From Chloracidobacterium sp. UBA7659 (GTDB lineage Bacteria > Acidobacteriota > Blastocatellia > Pyrinomonadales > Pyrinomonadaceae), in the NCBI GenBank assembly GCA_002483395.1, contig DLHV01000264.1, positions 15,378 through 24,199 of the forward strand: DNA of 8,822 nucleotides, in the 5' to 3' direction. The position numbers were made by a program, and so were the translations under genes. Each line of letters opens with the position of its first letter. Within the stretch, counting starts at the first letter, position 1. The notes beneath the pieces are model-generated. The model was not told the origin of the DNA. It did not search any database and saw only the letters and a list, made by a program, of their open reading frames with translations. Shown piece by piece: positions 1-6,828 of this stretch.

Positions 1-182
1 TTGACCAACATCCGCGACGCCCACCGGCGCTGGATCTCGCCGAGGTGCGCCAGGACCTCGTCGTACTCGGCGGGCTCGAGATCGCTGACGAAGGAACCGC
101 GGCCCGAGGGCACCAGGAAGTAGAGGTTCCACACCTTGGCGCCCAGCTCGTCGTGGGCGAAAGCGGCGATCGCGTCGAGTTC
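1..182 (-). CDS. Radical SAM/SPASM-type protein, internal fragment (probably foreign to this contig)
   Basis: Read on the minus strand in the frame of the upstream permease, codons 317-369 (positions 161 to 3) are not permease. They read FAHDELGAKVWNLYFLVPSG, then RGSFVSDLEPAEYDEVLAHL, and end near RWASRMLV at the window edge. The VWNLYFLVPxGRG block followed by an SDL-PxEYxxVL segment is what I recall from the part of radical SAM/SPASM proteins of the heme d1/AhbD-like type that follows the radical SAM core. The CxxxCxxC cluster would lie upstream and is absent. Composition is very different from the rest of the window: about 68% GC over 1-180, and 51 of the 53 codons end in G or C. No start codon or Shine-Dalgarno belongs to this piece. 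It enters through the ELDAIAA codons it shares with the permease. I read it as a piece of another genome joined by misassembly; a real gene fusion is less likely. Family assignment is from memory, moderate confidence. Confidence 0.6.
163..182. other. Chimeric junction between permease and radical SAM sequence
   Basis: The 20-base stretch encodes, on the minus strand, the ELDAIAA residues that are conserved in xylose-type permeases and would also fit the radical SAM reading frame. To its right (above 182) the sequence is permease with about 45-55% GC. To its left (below 163) it is radical SAM-like with about 68% GC. A switch of genome inside a short stretch that two unrelated genes could share is the usual form of a short-read assembly chimera. 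Confidence 0.7.
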
Positions 183-1109
183 CTTGAGAGTTCCCGCATC
201 CGGAGAAGCACTTCCGACGCGTCCCGTAGAGATCAGGGCCGCAACGCCCGTCAGTGCTCCAAGCAACGCGTATACTTTCAGGATATTTCGCTTGTTATTG
301 ATCCCTGAAAGCCGCGCGGCCTCGGCATTGCCGCCAATTGCGTAAAGATACCTGCCGAATGTGGTCGAACCGGTCAGAAATGCACCAAGTAACGCTACGC
401 CAAGCAGAATGAGCACTGGGATCGGTACGCCCTGGTATGAATTCATCACCCAGATAAACGCCAAGATAGCGCCGATCGGCAGAAGAGTCTTTAGCAGTTC
501 GGCTGCATAGTTTGGCTCACCTAGCCCGTATTGTTTTATCGAATTCGCCCTTTGATACGCCGCAAAAAGCACAAATAATATCGCGGCGCCAGCCAAGATC
601 CACCCAATGGTCATAGGCAAATTGCCCTGTCCGATCATCTTGAAGGTGTCGTTCGATATTGGAATGGTGTTCCCGGCGAGCAGCCATTTGGTCGCCCCTC
701 GCCACGCAAGAAGGCCGCCCAGCGTAACAATAAAAGCGGGAATGTTGAGATAGGCGGTCAGCGTTCCGTGAAAAAGCCCGATCAAAACTCCGACGGCTAT
801 GGCAAAAATTATCGAAACGCTCAGACTGTATTCCAGCGATGTCAGCGCAAACGCCGCGATCCCGCCGGCGAATCCCAGCACCGAGCCGACCGAGAGATCG
901 ATGTTCCCCGACACAATCACCATTAACATCCCGACCGCCAGAATCGCGGTAACAGACATCTGCGTCATCAAATTCGACAAATTCCGCGAAGTCAGAAAGA
1001 TGTAATTTGTTGCCCAGTGAAAATAAAGCCAGATCAAGCCCAAAATGAATATCATTGCGTAGGCCCGCAATGATGTGGCGGCAAAAATGTTGTTTTTGTT
1101 TTCGGCCAT
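163..1109 (-). CDS. xylH: Xylose-type ABC transporter permease, 3' end missing
   Basis: Inner-membrane permease of a pentose importer of the XylFGH/RbsABC class, which carries sugar from a periplasmic binding protein through the membrane, driven by the ATPase encoded just upstream. The ATG at 1109 opens a frame with no stop to the window edge. Residues 1 to about 316 are hydrophobic and permease-like. TSRNLSNLM and GMLMVIVSGNIDLSVGS (roughly 40-75) are the family signature, then LNIPAFIVTLGGLLAWRG, the long XylH-type insertion with MNSYQGVPIPVLILL, and YAIGGNAEAARLSGIN near 275-290. The family normally continues ELDAIAACVIGGTSLxGG plus two to three membrane segments (E. coli XylH is 393 residues). 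Here the frame instead runs into a GC-rich radical SAM fragment after ELDAIAA (codons 310-316). The last part of the protein is therefore missing. The gene starts 16 nt after the xylG stop with only a weak AAG-rich ribosome site, so it is probably translated from the same transcript. A xylF gene may have lain downstream but cannot be seen. Confidence 0.85.
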
Positions 1110-1125
1110 ATATCTTGTTGAACTT

Positions 1126-2637
1126 TCAATTGTTGCCGGTTGCGGCAGCCATTACCTTCTCGGGTGTAGCGTCCTTTCTGGTCAACTCCGCCGCAAGCTT
1201 GCCTTCGTGCAACACAAGTATCCTGTCCGCAAGGCCCAGCACTTCCGGAAGCTCCGAAGACACAAGAACTATAGCCAGGCCCTGTTTTGCAAGTTTGTTT
1301 ATCTCCGCGTAAATTTCCTGTTTTGCGCCGACGTCGATGCCGCGTGTCGGTTCATCCAGAAAAAGCACCTTCGGGCCGGTCAGCAGCCATTTTCCGAGCA
1401 CTACCTTTTGCTGGTTGCCGCCGGACAGCGTTCCCGCGACCGTCATAGGCGAATTCGCCTTGATTCGGAGCGATTCCATCGGCGTCCGTGCAGCCATCAT
1501 TTCTTTGGTGCGGTTCGTCAGTATCTTGCCCGAAATGGTTCTCAAACCCGCAAGGGTCATGTTGTCCAGGATCGTTTGTTCAAGGATCAGCCCAAAACGC
1601 TTTCGATCTTCGGTAACAAAACCGACGCCGTTGCTGATAGCGTCCGCGGGAGAATTTATCGCAACAAGTTTCCCGTCGACAAAAATTTCGCGGCCGTAGG
1701 TTCCCTGCCACGCACCAAATATCGCCATCAGAAGCTCTGTTCGCCCGGCACCCATAAGTCCCGCAATACCAAGCACCTCGCCCTTACGAACAGAAAACGA
1801 AACATCGTCTACGACCTTCTTATTGGGATTGTCGATGGAGTGGGCAGTGAGATTTCTGATCTCCAAAGCGATGTCGCCGAGTTCGTGCTCAACTTTCGGA
1901 AAAATGTCGCCGACGTCGCGCCCGACCATCAACTGAATAACCTTTTCCTTGGTCAGGTCACTTGCCGCATGTGTAGCGACCGTCCGTCCGTCACGCAGCA
2001 CGGTGATCCGATCGCTCATCTCGAATACTTCATCGAGCTTGTGCGAGATATATATCATCCCGACGCCGGCCGTTTTCAGCTTTCGAAGAATGTCGAACAA
2101 CGTCGCTACTTCCGACTCGGTCAATGCCGCCGTCGGTTCATCGAGCACGAGAATCTTCGCTTTCTTTGAAAGTGCTTTGGCGATCTCGACCAATTGCTGC
2201 TGGCCAATGCCAAGACTTCCGACCGGAACACGCGGATCGATAGATAGGTGAAGATCGCGAAGGAGCGTCGACGCCCTGTGATAAAGCTCGGACCAATCGA
2301 TGACGCCGAATTTTGACGGCTCTTGACCGAGGAAGATGTTTTCGCCGACCGTAAGCTCTTTTACAAGCGACAACTCCTGAAAGATAATGGCGACGCCTGC
2401 ATTTTCGGAATCTCTGATCCCGCGAAATTGCTGTGGATTGTCTTCGATCAATATTTCGCCATCGTAGTTGCCGACCGGATATACGCCCGACAAGACCTTC
2501 ATCAAAGTCGATTTTCCCGCGCCGTTTTCCCCAACGAGCGCATGAAACTCGGCTGCTTCAAGCGTAAAACTGACACCGTCAAGCGCCTTAACGCCCGGGA
2601 ATTCCTTGACGATATTTCTCATTTCAAGCAGCGGCAT
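1126..2637 (-). CDS. xylG: Xylose-type sugar ABC transporter, double ATP-binding protein
   Basis: Cytoplasmic ATPase with two fused nucleotide-binding domains that powers the XylH-type permease encoded next. From the chosen ATG it is 503 residues, a normal length for XylG/RbsA/MglA. Domain 1 has Walker A GENGAGKST (36-44), a signature variant LGIGQQQ (142-148), Walker B ILVLDEP (162-168) and the switch histidine in ISHK (199). Domain 2 has the degenerate Walker A GLMGAGRTE (293-301, Arg for Lys) typical of this class, a canonical signature LSGGNQQ (404-410), Walker B VLFLDEP (424-430) and the family hallmark TRGIDVGAK (431-439). The open frame extends upstream to an ATG at 2730, but those 31 residues do not resemble the family, so I start at MPLLEMRNIVKEF. 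The ATG at 2622 is also possible; neither has a clear Shine-Dalgarno. It is divergent from acs and followed after 16 nt by xylH. Xylose is inferred from XylH-like features of the permease; ribose or another pentose is not excluded. Confidence 0.9.
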   Translation of the reverse strand: MPLLEMRNIVKEFPGVKALDGVSFTLEAAEFHALVGENGAGKSTLMKVLSGVYPVGNYDGEILIEDNPQQFRGIRDSENAGVAIIFQELSLVKELTVGENIFLGQEPSKFGVIDWSELYHRASTLLRDLHLSIDPRVPVGSLGIGQQQLVEIAKALSKKAKILVLDEPTAALTESEVATLFDILRKLKTAGVGMIYISHKLDEVFEMSDRITVLRDGRTVATHAASDLTKEKVIQLMVGRDVGDIFPKVEHELGDIALEIRNLTAHSIDNPNKKVVDDVSFSVRKGEVLGIAGLMGAGRTELLMAIFGAWQGTYGREIFVDGKLVAINSPADAISNGVGFVTEDRKRFGLILEQTILDNMTLAGLRTISGKILTNRTKEMMAARTPMESLRIKANSPMTVAGTLSGGNQQKVVLGKWLLTGPKVLFLDEPTRGIDVGAKQEIYAEINKLAKQGLAIVLVSSELPEVLGLADRILVLHEGKLAAELTRKDATPEKVMAAATGNN

Positions 2638-2701
2638 ACGGGTCTTCGATGAACTGGGCCAAACGAAATTTTCGAGATTCGAGATGTGGAACTTCGTGCA
2701 A

Positions 2702-2730
2702 ATTCTACACTCTTTGTCAATGATTCCCAA
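2702..2730 (-). promoter_or_regulatory. Candidate promoter for xylGH
   Basis: On the minus strand, TTGGGA (2730-2725) and TAGAAT (2707-2702) are separated by exactly 17 bp and match the -35 and -10 consensus at 4/6 and 5/6 positions. Transcription would begin near 2695, giving a leader of roughly 58 nt before the xylG ATG at 2637 and supporting that start over the ATG at 2730, which would lie upstream of the transcript. A perfect TTGACA at 2720-2715 lies inside the spacer but has no good -10 at the right distance. Confidence 0.4.
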
Positions 2731-2744
2731 ACCAACACGGCTAT

Positions 2745-2755
2745 GTTCAATGAAC
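2745..2755. promoter_or_regulatory. Candidate operator palindrome between xylG and acs
   Basis: GTTCAATGAAC is a perfect 11-bp palindrome with a central A. Each of its ends lies near a copy of ACGGCTA (2737-2743 and 2754-2760; direct repeat with a 17-bp period, the second copy overlapping the palindrome by two bases). It sits just upstream of the candidate acs -35 and about 15 bp upstream of the xylG -35, a good place for a regulator acting on one or both divergent promoters. No known regulator's motif is recognised. Confidence 0.35.
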
Positions 2756-2761
2756 GGCTAC

Positions 2762-2791
2762 TTTAAACGCGGTGCTCTGGTAATTTATACT
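2762..2791 (+). promoter_or_regulatory. Candidate acs promoter, possibly giving a leaderless transcript
   Basis: TATACT (2786-2791) matches the -10 consensus at five of six positions, and TTTAAA (2762-2767) is a 4/6 match to -35 with an 18-bp spacer. Transcription would start around 2798, essentially at the acs ATG (2800). No purine-rich ribosome site precedes that ATG, so the mRNA may be leaderless. Confidence 0.45.
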
Positions 2792-2799
2792 GTCGTTCT

Positions 2800-4752
2800 A
2801 TGCCCGAACCAATCGCAATAGAATCCGTATCGACGGAGTCGAGAGTTTTTCCACCGCCCGCGGAATTTGCGGCAAATGCCGCAATTAACAGTTTCGAAGC
2901 TTACGAAAAGCTCTACGCCGAAGCTGAGGCGGAGCCGGAACGATTTTGGGCGGACCGGGCGGATGAATTGAGTTGGTTTAGGAAATGGGATTCAGTGCTC
3001 GAATGGAACGAGCCGTTTGCAAAATGGTTCGACGGCGGGAAGATCAATGTTTCTTACAATTGCCTCGACCGTCACCTCACCACGTGGCGAAAGAATAAGG
3101 CGGCTATCATTTGGGAAGGCGAACCGGGAGAAGTTCGCACTTTGACATATCTGCAAGTGCATACGGAGGTCTGTAAGTTTGCAAACGTTTTGAAAAAGCT
3201 CGGCATAGAAACGGGCGACCGCGTGGCGTTGTATATGCCGCTCGTACCGGAGCTTGCGATTGCAATGCTCGCCTGTTCGCGCGTCGGCGCGACGCACACG
3301 GTGATATTTGGTGGTTTCTCGGCCGACGCAATCCGCGACCGCGTTAATGACGGCCAGTGTAAATTGATAGTTACAGCTGACGGCGGCTTTCGGCGAGGTT
3401 CCGAGATCAAATTAAAGGAAATCGTCGACCATGCCGTCGCTCAATGCCCGACGATCAGGAACGTGGTCGTTTTCAAGCGGACCGGTTCAACGGTTTCGAT
3501 GCGTCCGGGCCGCGATCATTGGTGGCACGAGATGCTCGAAACGGTCGATGCAAATTGTCCGGCCGAGGAGCTCGATTCCGAACATCCATTGTTCATTCTC
3601 TATACATCGGGCACGACGGGAAAGCCTAAGGGAATTTTGCACACGACCGGTGGTTATCTGACGCAGACGGCGTATTCGGCGAAGATCGTCTTCGATCTTA
3701 AGGAAGAAGACATATATTGGTGTACGGCCGACATCGGTTGGGTGACCGGGCACAGTTATGTTGTTTATGGCCCGCTGGCGAACGGTGCGACCGTTTTTAT
3801 GTATGAAGGCGCACCGAACTTCCCAGATTTCGATCGTTTCTGGAAAATGATCGAACGGCACAAGATCACGATCTTTTATACCGCGCCTACGGCAATCAGG
3901 GCCTTTATCAAATGGGGCGAGCAGTACCCATTGAAACATGATCTGTCATCACTAAGGCTCCTCGGCACAGTCGGCGAGCCGATAAATCCTGAAGCCTGGA
4001 TGTGGTATCACGAGACGATTGGCAAGGGCAAATGCCCAATCGTCGATACGTGGTGGCAGACAGAAACTGGCTGCATTATGATCTCGCCGCTGCCGGGTGC
4101 AACGCCTACAGTTCCAGGAACGGCGACGCGTCCATTGCCGGGAATAATTGTCGAAGTCGTTACAAAAGCCGGAAAATCGGTCGGGACGAACGAAGGTGGT
4201 TATCTAGTCATCAAACGCCCGTGGCCTTCGATGCTCAGGACTATTTGGGGCGACGACGAGCGGTATAAACAAACCTATTGGTCCGAGATCCCGAACTGCT
4301 ATTTTGCTGGTGACGGTGCACGGCGTGACGAACGCGGATATTTTTGGATAATGGGCCGCGTCGACGATGTGATAAACGTTAGCGGACACCGGCTTGGAAC
4401 AGCGGAGATCGAATCGGCCCTTGTATCCCACGAATCAGTTGCCGAGGCGGCTGTTGTTGCCCGGCCGGATGATTTAAAAGGCCAGGCGATCGTGGCATTT
4501 GTTACACTTGAAGGTGGGCGAACGGGCGGTGACGAACATAAGGAATTGTTGCGTAAGCATGTTGCGAACGAGATAGGTGCGTTGGCGAAGCCGGATGACA
4601 TTCGATTTACCGATACGCTGCCAAAAACGCGCTCAGGAAAGATCATGCGGCGGCTCTTGCGCGAGATCGCGTCCGGGTCCAAGATAGCGGGCGACGTTAC
4701 GACGCTTGAAGACCTATCGGTACTTGAGAAGCTTCGGCAGGACGAGGAATAG
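2800..4752 (+). CDS. acs: Acetyl-CoA synthetase (AMP-forming)
   Basis: Cytoplasmic enzyme that activates acetate with ATP and CoA to acetyl-CoA through acetyl-AMP. At 650 residues it has the usual Acs length. The ANL-superfamily motifs are in order: the phosphate-binding loop [11 protein letters not shown] (from residue 268), TWWQTETG with W418-W419 (the second Trp matches the residue that narrows the pocket to acetate in characterised Acs), the hinge region [15 protein letters not shown] (from 519), and the C-terminal [14 protein letters not shown] with K614. K614 is the catalytic lysine that is switched off by acetylation in characterised enzymes. The N-terminal Acs extension [19 protein letters not shown] is present, and the start fits its position. 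The residue after TETG is Cys. No Shine-Dalgarno is visible; a -10-like TATACT sits 8 nt before the ATG. The downstream end contains GAGGAA, which serves as ribosome site for mtnB, so acs and mtnB are probably co-transcribed. Very sure of the family. Confidence 0.96.
   Translation: MPEPIAIESVSTESRVFPPPAEFAANAAINSFEAYEKLYAEAEAEPERFWADRADELSWFRKWDSVLEWNEPFAKWFDGGKINVSYNCLDRHLTTWRKNKAAIIWEGEPGEVRTLTYLQVHTEVCKFANVLKKLGIETGDRVALYMPLVPELAIAMLACSRVGATHTVIFGGFSADAIRDRVNDGQCKLIVTADGGFRRGSEIKLKEIVDHAVAQCPTIRNVVVFKRTGSTVSMRPGRDHWWHEMLETVDANCPAEELDSEHPLFILYTSGTTGKPKGILHTTGGYLTQTAYSAKIVFDLKEEDIYWCTADIGWVTGHSYVVYGPLANGATVFMYEGAPNFPDFDRFWKMIERHKITIFYTAPTAIRAFIKWGEQYPLKHDLSSLRLLGTVGEPINPEAWMWYHETIGKGKCPIVDTWWQTETGCIMISPLPGATPTVPGTATRPLPGIIVEVVTKAGKSVGTNEGGYLVIKRPWPSMLRTIWGDDERYKQTYWSEIPNCYFAGDGARRDERGYFWIMGRVDDVINVSGHRLGTAEIESALVSHESVAEAAVVARPDDLKGQAIVAFVTLEGGRTGGDEHKELLRKHVANEIGALAKPDDIRFTDTLPKTRSGKIMRRLLREIASGSKIAGDVTTLEDLSVLEKLRQDEE
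4744..4749 (+). promoter_or_regulatory. Ribosome binding site for mtnB
   Basis: GAGGAA lies 9 nt before the mtnB ATG, inside the last codons of acs. It is the clearest Shine-Dalgarno in the window and suggests translation of mtnB from the acs transcript. Confidence 0.6.
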
Positions 4753-4758
4753 AATACG

Positions 4759-5382
4759 ATGGCCGGCAAAACGGACATTTCAACTCCGACGAAAAACCTT
4801 GCCGAGGCCGGGCGTGAATTTTACCGCCGCGGCTGGACGCTTGGCACGAGCGGCAATTTCAGCATGCTGCTTGCCCGAAAGCCGCTCCGCATTTGCGTAA
4901 CGGCAAGCGGCATTGAAAAGGGAAATCTGGACGAAACAAACTTTCTCGAACTCGACGACGATGCCGAAATATTGCAGGGATTCGGAAAGCCCTCGGCGGA
5001 GACTCTCATACATCTGATGATCTACCGCTTTATCCCGAAGGCGCGTTCGATCCTGCACACGCATTCCGTCTGGGGAACGATCCTGTCGGACGTGTTTTTC
5101 GAGCAGGGTGCGATAGAGATCGAAGGCTATGAGATGCTCAAGGGGCTTGCGGGTGTAAAAACGCACGAACACAGAGAGCTCGTTCCGATCATTGAGAATT
5201 CGCAGGATTACATCGCCCTTTCGCACGTTATTGAAAATGTGCTGCGCGAGAACCGCGATGTCCACGGCATATATCTCCGCCGCCACGGTCTTTACACGTG
5301 GGGTGACAGTGTTTCAGAAGCAAGGCGACATGTGGAGATTTTTGAGTTTTTGTTTGAGGTGTTAGGCAGGCAGTTGAGGTAA
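4759..5382 (+). CDS. mtnB: Methylthioribulose-1-phosphate dehydratase
   Basis: Class II aldolase-fold, metal-dependent dehydratase of the methionine salvage pathway. It removes water from 5-methylthioribulose-1-phosphate to give 2,3-diketo-5-methylthiopentyl-1-phosphate, the substrate of MtnC encoded nearby. The 207-residue protein has the family length. Visible motifs are WTLGTSGNFS (26-35, substrate phosphate region), TASGIEKGNL (48-57), KPSAETLIH with the likely catalytic E81, the metal ligands H100 and H102 in LHTHSVWGT, the stretch GYEMLKGLAG (123-132), and the third metal histidine H176 in RRHGLYTWG. These residues distinguish MtnB from L-fuculose or ribulose-phosphate aldolases of the same fold. 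The ATG is 6 nt after the acs stop and is preceded by GAGGAA at good spacing. The gene ends 92 nt before mtnD, in a spacer with a large stem-loop. High confidence because mtnD and mtnC follow. Confidence 0.94.
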   Translation: MAGKTDISTPTKNLAEAGREFYRRGWTLGTSGNFSMLLARKPLRICVTASGIEKGNLDETNFLELDDDAEILQGFGKPSAETLIHLMIYRFIPKARSILHTHSVWGTILSDVFFEQGAIEIEGYEMLKGLAGVKTHEHRELVPIIENSQDYIALSHVIENVLRENRDVHGIYLRRHGLYTWGDSVSEARRHVEIFEFLFEVLGRQLR

Positions 5383-5383
5383 C

Positions 5384-5465
5384 CGGGCGGAAACGCGAGT
5401 GTAAACGAGCGTGCTTTCTTCCAGTTAAGTATTGCACGCTCCTTAACAATCGTGTTTTCTGCCCG
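5384..5465. repeat. Two-tier inverted repeat (long stem-loop) between mtnB and mtnD
   Basis: The outer arms CGGGCGGAAA (5384-5393) and TTTCTGCCCG (5456-5465) pair over 10 bp with a single G-T wobble. After one bulged T (5455), 5394-5397 pair with 5451-5454. Inside, GAGCGTGC (5407-5414) and GCACGCTC (5434-5441) form a perfect 8-bp stem with a 19-nt loop. The structure occupies nearly the whole 92-bp gap. No T-run follows on the plus strand, so it is not a standard terminator. It could be an interspersed palindromic (REP/MITE-like) element, an mRNA-processing or stability structure, or a regulatory leader for mtnD. Confidence 0.6.
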
Positions 5466-5474
5466 TACAGAATT

Positions 5475-6029
5475 ATGGCAATCGTTGATATACCAAAAAA
5501 GAAAACTAGGCTGAACAACGCCGAAGAAATTGCGCTCTTTCTTTCCGGCATCGGTATCGATTACGAACGCTGGGACAACATCGGCGAAGTCGGCCCCGAC
5601 GCATCCGACGAAGAGATACTCGAATTTTACTCGGTGGAGATCGACGCCCTAAAGGCAAAAGGCGGTTACGTTACCGCCGATGTAATCAACATCGTGCCGA
5701 CGACGCCGAATCTTGATGCGATGCTCGACAAATTTAACAAGGAGCATTGGCACGACGAGGACGAAGTTCGATTCATCGTCAAGGGACACGGCCTATTTCA
5801 TATCGCACCGGTCGGGGACGATGTTGCATCGATAGAAATGGAGGCGGGCGACATGATCCGCGTGCCGCGCGGCGCTCATCACTGGTTTAATCTCTGCGGT
5901 GACAGAACGGTTCGGGCGATTCGTTTGTTTCAGGATGTATCTGGCTGGACGCCGCATTACACCGGGAGCGGAAAGGATTCTAACTATCAGCCGCTATGTT
6001 TTGGAGCAGCTTATATTCCGCATAAGTAG
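5475..6029 (+). CDS. mtnD: Acireductone dioxygenase
   Basis: Cupin-fold dioxygenase of methionine salvage. With Fe2+ it cleaves 1,2-dihydroxy-3-keto-5-methylthiopentene with O2 to 4-methylthio-2-oxobutanoate plus formate; with Ni2+ family members give methylthiopropionate, formate and CO. The protein has 184 residues, the normal size. The metal site is complete: H91 and H93 and E97 in EHWHDEDEVRF, and H135 in RGAHHWFNL. Their spacing matches the well-studied Klebsiella enzyme (96/98/102/140). The N-terminal segment FLSGIGIDYERWD (22-34) and the C-terminal RLFQDVSGWTP (150-160) are also typical. Which metal is used cannot be read from sequence. The start is the ATG of MAIVDIPKKK; no Shine-Dalgarno is visible, and the inverted repeat ends 9 nt upstream. 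It follows mtnB by 92 nt and precedes mtnC by 97 nt on the same strand. Confidence 0.95.
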   Translation: MAIVDIPKKKTRLNNAEEIALFLSGIGIDYERWDNIGEVGPDASDEEILEFYSVEIDALKAKGGYVTADVINIVPTTPNLDAMLDKFNKEHWHDEDEVRFIVKGHGLFHIAPVGDDVASIEMEAGDMIRVPRGAHHWFNLCGDRTVRAIRLFQDVSGWTPHYTGSGKDSNYQPLCFGAAYIPHK

Positions 6030-6043
6030 CTCTACGAGTGTTT

Positions 6044-6092
6044 TGTTCCACCGCGCTCCTGGAACGGTGGAACAGGTGGAACGCCTGGAACA
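6044..6092. repeat. TGGAAC repeat cluster with a 10-bp hairpin, between mtnD and mtnC
   Basis: TGGAAC occurs at 6060, 6068, 6077 and 6086 (periods 8, 9, 9), and its inverse GTTCCA occurs at 6045. TGTTCCACCG (6044-6053) and CGGTGGAACA (6065-6074) form a perfect 10-bp stem with an 11-nt loop, so the single inverted copy can pair with more than one direct copy. No U-run follows. The element fills about half of the 97-bp gap. A palindromic intergenic repeat or a control structure ahead of mtnC are both possible. Confidence 0.55.
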
Positions 6093-6126
6093 CGCGGATC
6101 TGGCCCAAAAGCTCTCGACAAATTTA

Positions 6127-6828
6127 ATGACGTTCAAAGCAATACTCCTCGACATCGAAGGCACTACCACGCCGATCGATTTTGTTCACAAAACGCTCTT
6201 TCCCTTCGCAAAGGCCCGGATAGCGGGCTTCGTTCAGGAACATTTCGACGAGCTGAGGTTCGAGGTTGGTCAGTTGGCAACCGAACACGCGGCGGATCCC
6301 GATTACGCACGTGAACTTCGAATCGATTCGCCAAACTCTATTGCCGACTATCTAAAATACCTGATCGAAGATGACCGCAAGTCCACGCCGCTAAAAACTA
6401 TACAGGGAATGATCTGGGAAAAAGGTTACGAATCGGGCGGCCTTGTTTCCAACGTTTTTGCCGACGTACCGGCGGCCTTCAAACGCTGGAAGGATGCCGG
6501 CATATCCATCGCCATTTATTCCTCGGGCAGCGTTCTCGCCCAAAGGCTCATTTTCAAATATTCCGATCAGGGCGATCTAGCTCCATTCATCGACAAATAT
6601 TTCGATACGAATACCGGCCCGAAGTGTGAGGCGGACAGCTATCGGAAGATCGCCGAGGAACTTGAATTGAAAGGAAACGAGATCATGTTCGTCTCAGACG
6701 TCGTGGCCGAGCTTGAGGCCGCGCGGACTGCCGGAATGCAAACGGCCTTATCCATTCGCAAGGGAAATGCCGAGATCACCGAAGACCATTCGTACAGGGC
6801 GATTCAAGGCCTTGAAGGCCTCGACTAA
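6127..6828 (+). CDS. mtnC: Enolase-phosphatase E1 (acireductone synthase)
   Basis: Bifunctional HAD-superfamily enzyme of methionine salvage. It enolises 2,3-diketo-5-methylthiopentyl-1-phosphate and then removes the phosphate, giving the acireductone used by MtnD. The protein has 233 residues, a normal length. HAD motif I is LLDIEGTTTPIDFV with nucleophile D9 and the E1-specific EGTTTP. Motif II is IYSSGS, motif III is the lysine in TGPKCEADSY, and motif IV is the aspartate of MFVSDVVAELEAA. The segment SIADYLKYLIEDDRKSTPLK in the cap domain is typical of MtnC. The frame is open upstream to 5899 inside mtnD, but homology begins at MTFKAILLDIEG, so the ATG at 6127 is the start. No good Shine-Dalgarno is seen. 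It is the last gene of the acs-mtnBDC set; its TAA overlaps the stop of the opposing zinc finger pseudogene, leaving no room for a terminator between them. Confidence 0.94.
   Translation: MTFKAILLDIEGTTTPIDFVHKTLFPFAKARIAGFVQEHFDELRFEVGQLATEHAADPDYARELRIDSPNSIADYLKYLIEDDRKSTPLKTIQGMIWEKGYESGGLVSNVFADVPAAFKRWKDAGISIAIYSSGSVLAQRLIFKYSDQGDLAPFIDKYFDTNTGPKCEADSYRKIAEELELKGNEIMFVSDVVAELEAARTAGMQTALSIRKGNAEITEDHSYRAIQGLEGLD

Noticed and set aside
517..705. 62-codon minus-strand open frame inside xylH
   Set aside because: It is in a different frame from the permease, which is continuously open here with clear family motifs.
1075..2169. 364-codon open frame on the plus strand, antisense to xylG
   Set aside because: It mirrors the well-supported xylG frame, is rich in Arg/Cys/His with no recognisable domain, and has no ribosome site. 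It is a shadow of the codon bias of the real gene.
2638..2730. N-terminal extension of xylG to an ATG at 2730
   Set aside because: The extra 31 residues do not look like the family, and the best promoter would start transcription at about 2695, downstream of that ATG.
5443..5471. TTAACA, 17-bp spacer, TACAGA as an mtnD promoter
   Set aside because: The -10 is weak (3/6) and would place the transcription start at or inside the mtnD start codon; the bases also belong to the stem-loop region.
5899..6126. Long N-terminal extension of mtnC overlapping mtnD
   Set aside because: Those codons overlap mtnD in another frame. MtnC homology begins at MTFKAILLDIEG, and the spacer repeats would otherwise be coding.
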